DNA of 64,000 nucleotides from NCBI GenBank assembly GCA_037042185.1, contig JAXQJY010000032.1:2914001-2978000 (forward strand), written 5' to 3'. The translations under genes were made by a program, and so were the position numbers. Below are positions 46,585 to 56,392 of this stretch, in pieces. Within the stretch, counting starts at the first letter, position 1. Each line of letters opens with the position of its first letter. The notes under the pieces were generated by a model that was given only the letters and a program-made list of their open reading frames with translations, made no database searches and was not told the DNA's origin. Origin of the DNA: Sordariomycetes sp. S80-01Y. Taxonomy: Eukaryota; Ascomycota; Sordariomycetes.

Positions 46585-46656
46585 CGACTTCAATTTCGAC
46601 TTCAGCTTCGACTTCAGCTTCGACTTCAGCTTCGACTTCAACTTCGACTTCAACTT
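46585..46656. repeat. 12-bp tandem repeat, six units
   Basis: Six units of the form CGACTTCA(A/G)(T/C)TT with a strict 12-bp period and few substitutions. The sequence continues with a partial unit. It lies in noncoding DNA about 800 bp before the next gene. Confidence 0.85.
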
Positions 46657-46706
46657 CAGCTTCCAGCCTCGACTTGTTTTTCCTCTATACCTACCCTGCC
46701 TTTTTA

Positions 46707-47030
46707 AGAGCCCAATCCTGCTTCGGCCTCACATTCCTACCACAAAGAGCTTCGTTCTCTCTCTCATCATTCACAAGAGCCTATCTGTCTTTCGGTCTCG
46801 TGAAGACTATTTTCCAGGGCCTTGCTCTATTCCGGCCTCGTGCCTTTCGTCCAAATCCAGGGTTTACCTCAGTTCAGACACCCAGAGCCTGGCTCTGTTC
46901 CGGCCTCGTGTCCGACCATATGCTATAGTGCCTTTTACAACAAGAGCCCGGCTCTAGTTTGGCCTTGGCAGTACCTTCTTCTGGCCCTATGTTGTTCTCT
47001 TCTAGAGCCTGGCCCTGCTTCGGTCGGACG
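46707..47030. repeat. degenerate interspersed repeat, about 27-bp core
   Basis: Six cores resembling AGAGCCTGGCTCTGTTCCGG occur near 46707, 46776, 46816, 46884, 46943 and 47004, spaced about 40-70 bp apart. They are diverged, so age is likely considerable. No terminal repeats or coding content point to a known element. Confidence 0.55.
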
Positions 47031-47456
47031 GAAAATCCCTCCCTCGACACTTTTACAGTCAATGAAGCTAATGAAACCCACTTTTAACCACGTAGGTGTT
47101 GATGTTGGCAGCGACCGAAGTATTCCAGACAACCTCTAGGAACCTCAGTTTCCGGCCCTCGCGACCACTGTCGCCGGGGCCACCTCATCGGCCAGAAGGT
47201 TGCAAGTGCAAACTGATTTGGACAACAAAAATTACAGGCAATTAATTATTGACACACCAGAGGCAGCCCGTTTCCAATTTGAGCGTAATATCGTGAAGAC
47301 AAAGGGTTAGACCCGTGAACTCGAGATCGCTTGTGGCTGTCCCCACGTCACCCAGATCGAAGCTCGGCATCTCAGGAAGTGACGTCGATCTGATTCACAC
47401 CAGTTCGTGGGTCATCAGACTCCAACTCTCAACACGCAACGTCAAGCAGCTCTTTC

Positions 47457-48664
47457 ATGCGCCTGCAAACCTTCACGCAGCCGACAATGTCAAGACCGGA
47501 GCCGCCTGAGATGTCGAGCGCAACGAAGAGCACGCTAGGTAGAGTCCAGCGGATGATCCCGCCCATGTTGGACAAGTTCCACAAAGGTCGGCCGCTCCCG
47601 CAATGGTGTTCTAAGATACCAAGCATCATATTAACCTTGATACAGGCCAGCTTGGACGGATAGCAGTCATTGGCGGCAGCGAAGACTACACTGGCGCGCC
47701 ATATTTCTCCGCCATGGCCAGCGCGCGGCTCGGTTGCGATATGGTACTATCCCGCTCCTCACACCTCGATCCGCCAACTAACATATTCCAAAGTCGCATG
47801 TCATTTGCACACCAGGTGCAGGAGCCGTTATCAAGACTTACTCTCCCAATCTCATGGTTCATCCCTTGATGCGCCAATCGCCCCCCGAAGGAGCTAATGC
47901 ATCAAAATCGGACACGGATCCAGAACAAGTTTCTTCGGGCATCATCGACATGCTTCCCAGGCTTCATGTCCTCGTGGTGGGCCCAGGGCTTGGGAGGGAT
48001 CCTTTGATGCAAGCTACCGTTGCGAAGGTCATCCGCGCAGCAAGAGAGAAGGACATGCCGGTGGTCTTGGACGCAGATGCCCTGCTCGTGGTCCAGAAAA
48101 GCCCGGATCTTGTCAGGGGCTACAAGAAGGCCATACTTACACCCAACGTTGTCGAGTTCAAGCGCCTCTGCGACTCTCTGGAAGTCAAGATCGAAGCTGG
48201 CAAGGAGACTGGCAAAGTGGAGGCGCTCGCTACAGCGCTGGGTGGTGTGACCATCATCGAAAAGGGCGGGAAGGATTTTATCTCGGACGGTGAAACGACG
48301 CTGGTCAATGACATACAGGGCGGAAAGAAGAGGAGTGGTGGTCAGGGCGATACTTTGACGGGATCAGTGGCGACATTCTTGGGATGGAGGAAAGCGTATC
48401 TTGACGGGCTGTGGGATGCTGGGGACAAGATCCCGGAAGCTGAGTTGATTGGGCTGGCTGCCTTTGGTGGAAGTGCTGTGACAAGAGTAAGTTGACCTCA
48501 CTCAAGAGTTGGACGGAGAACTAATCGCTGGATAGGAGTGTTCCCGCCTGGCCTTTGCCAAGAAGGGGCGAAGTCTCCAGGCCAGCGACTTGACTGAGGA
48601 GGTCCACAACGCCTTCCTTAATCTTTTCCCAGACGTCGACGCCGACGCCAATTCAAAATTATGA
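47457..48664 (+). CDS. ATP-dependent NAD(P)H-hydrate dehydratase
   Basis: Repairs damaged NAD(P)HX by ATP-driven dehydration; ribokinase-like fold (YjeF C-terminal family, yeast YKL151C). Four exons: 47457-47586, 47646-47743, 47794-48486, 48536-48664, giving 349 aa. Motifs: [20 protein letters not shown] (nucleotide site), [55 protein letters not shown] (catalytic Asp in GQGDTL) and [18 protein letters not shown]. There are three in-frame ATGs in exon 1 (47457, 47487, 47511); the first gives the leader [15 protein letters not shown], which might aid mitochondrial targeting. The donor of intron 1 (GTCGGC) is unusual but is the one that joins FHKG to QLGRIAV in frame. Confidence 0.92.
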
Positions 48665-51600
48665 GAAGGCGATTCGAATGGCCAAGTTACGTGACCAAGA
48701 TCATGCTGGCTTATTTCGACCGCACAGAACTGTTTGGTCCAGCGAGAATATGACTGTTTCCGGTGCATTTGGCTCTATGAACGGTGGTGACTTGCGTGAC
48801 GCTACGGTGCGAAGGGTTATATTGGTAAATGAAACCTTTATCAAACTTGTTGCTCCCTGACTTCTTGGGCTTAAAGGGTCCACTCGCCCCCGGCTACGGC
48901 TGGCAAGCTAATGCCATGTGGATGCGCTTGTAAGTCAGGAGCTTCCACACACGCAGCTCTCCGAATGAACAGCCAGTGTGGTGCCGATGAGTAATAACCC
49001 GATTCTCAAAGCGATGCATGCTGGAAAACAACATCTCTTGGTGATCGAAGTCAGCCGAGAGGGTCATCGGTGCCTTCGACGACTAGGGCTGAGCACTGCG
49101 CAGCCAGACGTAACCTCACGCCACGGTCTAGTCGCATCGAAACGGACGCCGCTGAGGGTCTTTCAGGACCGTATCGACTGCATGCTGACGGAAAGTCCGG
49201 ACCCCAGGTGCCGCACGTGGCTTGACTTCTGAGCAGTTGGCGTGGAATCTGCCGTGGTCGCCGACGTGGAGCAGGCTGGCGTTCATACTGAGACGATTCT
49301 GATATGCGTGTGTCTGCTGTGTGAATACTGTGTTTTCATTCTGCCTTGTCCATGGACATGCTAAGGGTGATTGATGTGTATCTTCTGTGGTGTCCGTACT
49401 TGGCCTGTCGCGTGCTACGAGGCTTTGCGAGGCTTTGCGCAACACAGACGTGGTGATACAACTCGTGTTTGTGCTGAACACGGGGCCAGGGGCGGCTAGC
49501 GAAGATTATGTTCGTACCGGCAGAAAAGTAAGCAGCGATGACTCTGGTCTCAGCGGATGGTTTCGCCTCAAAATTGTTTTCTCGTGGCCCTGAACGTCAC
49601 GACTCCCTTGCGTAGGGACTGCGGCAGTGAGACCCTGCATCAATGGTTGCGTGGCCTTGAGACACTTGCTGAGGCTCGACTCTAGAAGCATGAGAGAAGA
49701 ATGTTTGAGAGAACAAATGGAGAATCTCCTCACACAGATGTCGCAAAGTTGTGAGCATGGTTTTCCAGCGCTCATTTCTCCGCAGACGGATGCTCGACGC
49801 ACCTAAAACAGGACCTTCAGGCCAATCATCGGGGAAACAACGAGAATGTCATAGATTTTCAAGCATGTGGTAGCTGGAACTTGCAGTAGACAATCTTACC
49901 ATTGGCTGCATGTAGGGGGCGAATCGAAAATATCTTACACGCTGCGTGAGCCGCAGGGCTTCAAGGGCGTTCATGACCGATTCGCTGGGTTCGCGTCACG
50001 ATACAGGGTTGTAGAAACCCTGAATCCCGAAGCTCGGACTGGCAAATGACTTGGTTTTGCCATCTCAGTTTGGAGGGACTGCCCCGATGAAGTGTATACG
50101 ATCGACCGGTGGTAGTGGCAAGTCCTTGTCGACAGTCGGGTTGATATCCAGATGCAATAACTGCCACCTTGCCTTTGTCGAGCGCGGTGGTTAGCTGAAG
50201 TAAGGTAGTCAGTCTCACAGCAAATCCTGAAGAGCATGTGCAGCGGCCAAGAGCCAGAACCGGGCGCTCGAGACTCGTTGGTCTGAGTGTCTCGCTCTAG
50301 GCGGGGATCCTCTGCCTGCCGCTATGGCTATGATCAGGAAACATGCGAGCCTCAAGGGGTGCTTTAGTTTGTTATCCGGTGTTGCTTTCGGGACCACAGC
50401 AGTGGGCCGGAAAGGTCTCCGGTCTAGATGTCAAAGCGGCACCCTGAAGCGGGAGCGTGCGGTTGCCGATGGTTTCCTTGTTGGCATCTGCAGCTAAAGG
50501 TTCCGATAAGCAGCAAGGAGCTGCCCCCAGTGGGACTCATAAGGAGACGCCCGCGAGCCGCCGTCAGTTCGGGGGGGCCGACATGCTGGTATCCGGGCTC
50601 GTGAACCTGGCAGCGACGATTGACATTTGGGGAGCGGCTCATCCAAAAGCCAATTAACAAGGGAGAAGTCTTGACGACGTCCCATTTGTATGCCTGCTGT
50701 TGATGGCAGTGGCGTGCATCGTGTCAAAACAAGCCACCTTGGATGATGGTCTGCGTGACGCAGGCTTTACCGGGATGCCCGATCTGCGGCTGGAGGTCGA
50801 TTCGAAGGTAATCGCGTGACGATGGAAGCGGAAGGGCGTCATGAGGAGAGGGGTTCGGCTGAGCGTGGTTGCGAACTTGTGGGCGAGAATTGCTTTTGCT
50901 GAGGTATACGAGGGATAGTTGGATGCATGCCACACGCAGCTAACAGCAGCGGCGATTGCGGAGAGCCGAACAAAGCGTCGACAGGCCGAGAAGTCAAGTC
51001 CAGCTGGCGGTCGACAGCTCGACTGCCATTTGCTGGTGTATGGTGGAGGTATTCTGTCGCAGGAGCCACGCCCAGAGTCATCGTCATTAGACCTGAAGTG
51101 GAACAAAACAGAGGCGGCGTGGGCCGACTCAGACACTCAGGCAATGAGGCCGTCGACGGCTGATGGCCAAAGAGCCACAGGATGAAGGAGCTTGCATAAG
51201 GCGATCAAGATCGATTAGCCGATCCCTTGCACGGGCGGAGGAGAAAGTGCTGCTTGTTGCGCGAGGAGAGCTGGAGACTTGAAGAAGCAGTGGTGGTGGA
51301 AAGACGCAAGGACTGAGGTGAGCGTTGCTTCCCCGCGATGCCGCTGTCAGCCCCACCCATCCCGAGGGAGGCTATCACTGGACGCTCGGTCGCCCTTGCC
51401 TCATGTCTGGGTCTTTCCTGCTTCCCATTTGCTTTTGGTCTCGAGTCGCGACTTTGAGTGTGTGCATCATGTCTCAGTCTGGGACTGCGCCTGCCCGGTT
51501 CTGCTGACTTGGTGCCATCTTCTCGAGGTGTCCGGACTCTCCAGGCTGGGTCCTGCTGGGCGGCAGCAGCGTCAAAGCGAGCAGATACCTGGGGGATATG

Positions 51601-52439
51601 AAGCAACTTTGGTGAATAGAGCGTGCTACAAGGCTCTGTAGCTAGCATCAGAGCACATCGGATGTAGTCCCGAGTTCGTTGGCCCGTCAGATACCACCTC
51701 GGATGCGCTGGAGTGGGCGCTGCGGCATGTCGTCGTTGCCCTGCTTGGCCCTGCCTTGCCTTGCAGCGCCGCACACCACCATCTTTATAGAGAAATAGTA
51801 ATGACTGATCGGCCCCCCCAGCAAAAAGTTGCAGCATGTCCCACTTGGGAAATACAGAGTCTTGGTCTGGCCAACCTGAAGGTCGCTCTGTTTTAAACCC
51901 TCCCTTCCCAGCGGCCTGGTCCGGCTAGAACAGCCCCTGCTCGCTCCTTCCCTCACTTACACCTCACCTCGTCTCGACCTCAGATCTGACCAGCGCCGAC
52001 CTGGAAGTCTTCACGAGTGCCTTCCTCACTGAGAAAGTCTGAACCCTTCAACTTCTTCAACTTCCTCTTCCCAACTCCAGGCCTGTTCGTGAAACCTCCT
52101 GCCTGCCACCCTTGTGTCCTGCGCTTCACTGAGTCTGCGCCTCTGACACTTACACCACCTCATCCGACTTGCAAGGCTCGCATCACACAAGGCGATCACA
52201 TAAAATCCTCACACCGACACGCGAAGCACCTGACACCAGATAGCCGCCAGACAGACCGCGAAGCAGCAGTGCTCGGAAGCACAGCTTCGTCTGTCAGGCT
52301 GCTGTTGCACGCCACTCCCGAGGTCTCGTCTGTTCCCGAAGCTCTTGTCATATCACTGAAACGCACTTGTCGTGTGAGAGCTCTCGACGGTGAACCATTC
52401 ACCAACATCCCTTGACAAATATCACAACCCCAGTCTCTG
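48665..52439. other. 3.8-kb stretch with no recognised gene
   Basis: All frames on both strands were read. Open frames are short, overlapping and mostly lack an ATG. The last 500 bp are pyrimidine-rich and look like the leader of the gene starting at 52529. Otherwise I see nothing I can name. Confidence 0.5.
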
Positions 52440-52500
52440 GTGAGTCTCCTGGAATCTCGTCACGAGATACCATATGAACACTCAGCTCACGAGTCTCTAG
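52440..52500 (+). promoter_or_regulatory. probable 5' UTR intron containing a 9-codon uORF
   Basis: A consensus donor GTGAGT at 52440 and an acceptor CTCTAG ending at 52500 define a 61-nt candidate intron 28 nt before the main ATG. Unspliced RNA would keep a short uORF (ATG 52474, stop 52498-52500, reading MNTQLTSL). Splicing would therefore remove a translational obstacle. Confidence 0.5.
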
Positions 52501-52528
52501 CATCACACGCCCCGCCCAGACATTCGCA

Positions 52529-54049
52529 ATGGCCAACGGTCTTGATAGACTCGAGAAGTTCTTCTCGAAGCGCAAGGCTTCTGCTGCGTCCAGCGTATCT
52601 CCCAGCGAAGCATCCAGCGCTCCTTCGAGTGCTCCCGCCAGCCCAACGCAACCTACGGAGCTCTCGTTCCCCTCGCCCTCCTTCATTCGCCCAAAGACCT
52701 CTCGCATGGCCGCTCGTGAGGAGTTCCGCTCCAAGCAGCCAGCTACCAGAGCCCCGGATGACCTCTCACCAGCACGCAAGGTTTCCACCGTCGGGAGGTC
52801 ATCCCGCTCGCGTCGCCACAGAGACTCGCGCATCCGCTCCTCTTCGCTCGACAGCCAAGAACGCGACGATCTGATGTCCGTGTTTGGTGGGTTTGACTTC
52901 CCTAAGCCGCCTCCCAGTCGCACCGGTGAGGTCAAGCCGTGGGCCGAGTACAGCTTGAAGCCGCTTCCGAGCGTCTTCGGAGGGCAGCAGTCCCGCCCAT
53001 GCTCTCCCCTCAAATTGAGCGTGCCTGAATTGTCGACGCTGGACTCGCCTCCTTCTTCTGATCCCGAGGACAGTCCGCTCACCCAGAAGCGAACGAAGAC
53101 GAGGAAGATGCGTTTCCCGAGCAGGGCACCCCCTACACCTGAGACTTCACCCGAGTTTGGACCTGTGACGGACTGGCAACTCCACGAACACTCGTCAGTC
53201 GACATTGTAGATGAGGAGCTGTACAATAGCATCCATCGGCATTTCGACGCGGGCTGCGCGCCTGAGGCAGCTCAGCTCATCCCAACGGCTAGCTCGAATG
53301 CCTTCGTCGCTGCCGATAACACCAGCCCTGCAGTCACTCGTGTCAACGCGGACTCGCTCCAGGAACCCGGGCTCGACGAGTTCCTGAACATGTGCGACGA
53401 CGAGGTTGCAGAGTCTCGGTGTGGCGACGAGACGCCCTTCATCGGCTCGATATACGTTGAAGATAGCTCGGGCCCGACGGCCGCATCTTCTGACCCAACC
53501 CTCGAGCCCCCATCCTCTGGCATAGCGGCCATTGCGGCGGCTTGCAAGGCTGCTCGAATTGCGAACCGATATAACTTCGACATGCTCTATGTCGCCAGCT
53601 TGTGGCCCGACGAGAGGAAGCGCTCGAGGGGCTTAAACGGTCGTCTGCTGGTCGCCTACGGCCTCGAGAACAGCCCGTCGCCTTTCCCAATCTCTGCCGA
53701 CAGCCACGCCGAAGTGCTGTCGTCTTTCGGCTGGGTCGACTACTATGATGACAAGGCTTTCCTCGATGAGAAGAGCCGAGTGTACGCCTGCGCCTTGGAC
53801 CCTCACCACTACGTGGAGACCAGGAGCCCCACGAACTCAGGTCTGGTATTCGCTGGCTACCGCAAAGCCAGGGCTGACGGCTCGGTCCAGGCTTCGGAGC
53901 CGGCCGAGCTTGCCAGGCTGTACAGCGAAGTCGAGACCATGCTTGGAGTATTCAACGACATTCAAGAAACCAGCAGGATTCGCCTACCGCCTACCGTCGC
54001 AATCGACGAGTGTGGACCTGCCTCGGCACTGGTGGCTGCCAGCGCCTAG
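52529..54049 (+). CDS. uncharacterised Ser-rich protein with a C-terminal globular domain
   Basis: I do not recognise a named family. Intronless coding part of 506 aa from ATG 52529 (MANGLDRLEKFFSKRKAS). Residues 1-210 are Ser/Pro/Arg-rich and probably disordered, with many SP and RRxS-like phosphorylation-type sites and a WAEYSLKPLPSVFGGQ segment. Residues about 330-490 look folded: IAAIAAACKAARIANRYNFD, LYVASLWPDERKR, LNGRLLVAYGLENSPSPFPI, LSSFGWVDYYDD, YACALDPHHYV and SGLVFAGYRKA. The alternation of an Ala-rich helix with strands resembles a GAF-like sensory fold, which is only a guess. No signal peptide or membrane segment. The full-length open frame and GC-rich codon use support a real gene. 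Confidence 0.85.
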   Translation: MANGLDRLEKFFSKRKASAASSVSPSEASSAPSSAPASPTQPTELSFPSPSFIRPKTSRMAAREEFRSKQPATRAPDDLSPARKVSTVGRSSRSRRHRDSRIRSSSLDSQERDDLMSVFGGFDFPKPPPSRTGEVKPWAEYSLKPLPSVFGGQQSRPCSPLKLSVPELSTLDSPPSSDPEDSPLTQKRTKTRKMRFPSRAPPTPETSPEFGPVTDWQLHEHSSVDIVDEELYNSIHRHFDAGCAPEAAQLIPTASSNAFVAADNTSPAVTRVNADSLQEPGLDEFLNMCDDEVAESRCGDETPFIGSIYVEDSSGPTAASSDPTLEPPSSGIAAIAAACKAARIANRYNFDMLYVASLWPDERKRSRGLNGRLLVAYGLENSPSPFPISADSHAEVLSSFGWVDYYDDKAFLDEKSRVYACALDPHHYVETRSPTNSGLVFAGYRKARADGSVQASEPAELARLYSEVETMLGVFNDIQETSRIRLPPTVAIDECGPASALVAASA

Positions 54050-54545
54050 TCGAGGAGCGCCAACCGAAGACCGATTGCTCTTCCATATGACCTACCTTCC
54101 GATCTTTTCTTTTCCTTTCTGTTATTATTCTTGAGATACCTGATGGGCGGCCGATCTGATTTCAAATGAGAAGCTAATTGATGACATGAAGCGGCGCAGC
54201 GGTTTGCTTTTCGCGGGTGTCTGTATGACTTTATCGACGGTGTACGGACAGCTTATGTGGAGTATCCTTTGAATACTCAATACACGCCAGACTGGCACTT
54301 TCTTTTCATGTAGCTGAGGGATTGCCGCTTCAGGCGGACAGCGGTGGAGGACCGGAAAGATGTCGCCGCTGTTGTGGGGATGATTGAGCACTCCGTAGTA
54401 TACAGACTCGATAATCGAAGGTTGTGGAAGCTTTTTGTCCCGATCGTCAGCATGTTCGCAGTCCAACCACGTATGTCCCAATCCAAGCTGTTGACAGCCT
54501 GGTGTCAATATTTCTACGTACCTCAACTATGTTGACGCGTGCGGC
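54050..54545. other. convergent intergenic spacer
   Basis: Between the stop of the uncharacterised gene and the stop of the PTPA gene. It probably consists of two 3' UTRs. No further gene is recognised. Confidence 0.5.
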
Positions 54546-55784
54546 CTAGTCGAACGGTATCCTCCTCAGCGACTGCCCTTGCCCCCTCTTCTTCATTTCC
54601 TGTGCCGCAGCGATGCTGCTCGGCACCTTGATCCCGCAGCAGTCTCCCCATCCGGTGCCGTCGTGCCCGTGCCCTGTGTGCTCGTCCCCGTGTTCATGCT
54701 TGGCCTGCTCCTCTTCCTCAGTCACATCCTCGCTCATGCCCTCGTCTGCGGGGATCAGGCTCCCGAACAGAAAGTGCTGCATGACAGGCAGCTTGCCCAG
54801 CACCTCGGCAACGAACATTCTGCGCATGCCGGCGTCGATCTTGGTCCAGCTCTTGGCGGAGGAAATGTCGTCCAGCATGGGGGAGTGCCAGCGCAGGCCC
54901 TTGACCGTCTTTGTGGAGTTGACAAAGGATACCTGCGACAGGTACAGGTACTCGTCGGCTGATTCTTCGAGGGTCAGGTCCTGGTGGATGGAGCGAGGCG
55001 TGATGTAAGGGTGGTGCAGAAGTTGGGAGGCGCCAAAGAGGAAGGGCAGGAACTGGTAGTCGTCTAAGCCCCATACCCCGTGGGAGCCGGCTGGCTCTAG
55101 GTAGTAAGACATCTGAACGATGCGCATGACGGCGAGATACCTTGGGAAGACCCTGAGGGCCAGGGCCTTGAAGTCGGTGGGTTTGAGGAGGGAGAGTTGG
55201 TAGAGGCAGAGCAGCCACATGAAGAAGTTCAGTTCATGCCCTGAGCCATAGTCGATGCGGTTCCTGTTACCGAAAGAATCGTCCAGATATGTCGACACCT
55301 CGGCGACTGCGTCCTCGTCTTCCATCCCCAAGTTCTTGTGCCATCGTGGGCTTGCTTCGCGCGCCAGGTCGAGGAAGCCGCGGAAAGCCTTGTTCCCGAA
55401 CCGGCTGCCTGCAGTCTCATCTGGCGGACTCTTGCTCACGAAGCCCTCGGCCTCCTCCAGTATGCCCAGGATAGCCTTCACGATGGGACTTGTGTCGGCA
55501 TCTCTCACCGCAGAGCATGGCGTGTCGACCACGGCGTCTGCGATGCCGAAGATCCAGGCCTGGATGAGGTCGGATGTTGCCGACTTTTGGAATATTGCGT
55601 GGTCTGCAGGGGAGAGAATTCGACGCGTGGGGGTCTTGAACGTGTGCGCTTCGAGAGATGGCGGAGCTGGGAGGGCCGGAGTGGGAGGCACGGGAGTCTG
55701 GTTGGAAGGGCCACGGGCGCGCCGCGGGGCGCCGAGTTTGGGGATGCGGTCTTTTAGGTTCGGTATAGAGTCGGCTGTCGACAT
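54546..55784 (-). CDS. PP2A phosphatase activator PTPA (Rrd family), prolyl isomerase type
   Basis: PTPA/Rrd proteins fold and activate PP2A-type catalytic subunits and have prolyl cis-trans isomerase activity. Intronless, 412 aa; ATG 55784 begins MSTADSIPNLKDRIPKL. After a Pro-rich N-terminus (about residues 20-50), the all-helical PTPA domain starts at ILSPADHAIFQKSATSDLIQ. Signature stretches are FGNKAFRGFLDLAREASPRW, YLDDSFGNRNRIDYGSGHEL, FFMWLLCLYQLSLL, PAGSHGVWGLDDYQFLPFLF and GLRWHSPMLDDIS. The last 60 residues form a His/Asp/Glu-rich tail (EHGDEHTGHGHD) followed by GWGDCCGIKVPSSIAAAQEM. Which of Rrd1 or Rrd2 it matches cannot be settled by eye. It is divergent from hexokinase. Confidence 0.94.
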   Translation of the reverse strand: MSTADSIPNLKDRIPKLGAPRRARGPSNQTPVPPTPALPAPPSLEAHTFKTPTRRILSPADHAIFQKSATSDLIQAWIFGIADAVVDTPCSAVRDADTSPIVKAILGILEEAEGFVSKSPPDETAGSRFGNKAFRGFLDLAREASPRWHKNLGMEDEDAVAEVSTYLDDSFGNRNRIDYGSGHELNFFMWLLCLYQLSLLKPTDFKALALRVFPRYLAVMRIVQMSYYLEPAGSHGVWGLDDYQFLPFLFGASQLLHHPYITPRSIHQDLTLEESADEYLYLSQVSFVNSTKTVKGLRWHSPMLDDISSAKSWTKIDAGMRRMFVAEVLGKLPVMQHFLFGSLIPADEGMSEDVTEEEEQAKHEHGDEHTGHGHDGTGWGDCCGIKVPSSIAAAQEMKKRGQGQSLRRIPFD

Positions 55785-56392
55785 GGCGAAGGTACTTGGG
55801 ATGTGAGAGCGATGGAGGGTGATTAGAATCGCTTAACGGGTAGTGTAGGAGCGATGATGCAAAGGGACTGTGGGAGCTGTAGGTTGCGGGAGGTTCAGTT
55901 GCGAATGTACCTTAGCGGGGCAACTCAAGCTCACTACTCGATTAGACTAGTCTATCTAGTACTGGGAATCAACAGCAAGACATGATGTGCTCGGTAGGAT
56001 GGTCGGTGTTTCTTGGACAATAGGATAGAAAATGACTGGAGGAAGAAATAATCGATATAATGCATAATTCCGCGTCGGAACGAGCGGGTTCAGGTTCTGG
56101 CGGTGATGACCTCTTGTAGCTCCCCGTAATGATTGGACGAAGCTCAGCTCGAGTTTAGCGCAGCGACAAACCTCGCGCGTCACCGCAGATCTGTGCCTGG
56201 GACCCAATCTTTCCTTCAACCTACCTCCCCTCGAACACGCCCCATTCTCAAAACCGGACCGTCTGCTCCTCGCTCACGCATTCTTGCTTGGATCTTCATC
56301 TTCAGACCTTGTCCGAATCCGACTTCGGCCCAGCTCTGGATAGCCTCAGAACTACCCCGCCAACCCCGCGATCCCCTTCAAACACAGCAACA
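55785..56392. promoter_or_regulatory. divergent promoter region PTPA / hexokinase
   Basis: About 600 bp between divergent ATGs. No coding sequence is recognised. The hexokinase side ends in a pyrimidine-rich leader. No TATA box is evident. Confidence 0.45.

Larger units (their letters stand above)
45474..47456. other. gene-poor region with minisatellites
   Basis: No confident gene. A minus-strand stretch at 45643-45900 encodes two hydrophobic segments (see findings). A GGTAC-type patch lies at about 45770-45800, a 12-bp tandem repeat at 46585-46656 and degenerate AGAGCC-type repeats at 46707-47030. The last part should hold the promoter of the downstream dehydratase gene. Confidence 0.5.

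Noticed and set aside
47670-47900. Alternative small frame at 47670-47897
   Set aside because: It is a shadow over the dehydratase exon 2, intron 2 and exon 3; the spliced frame restores the conserved [14 protein letters not shown] and SHVICTPG segments.
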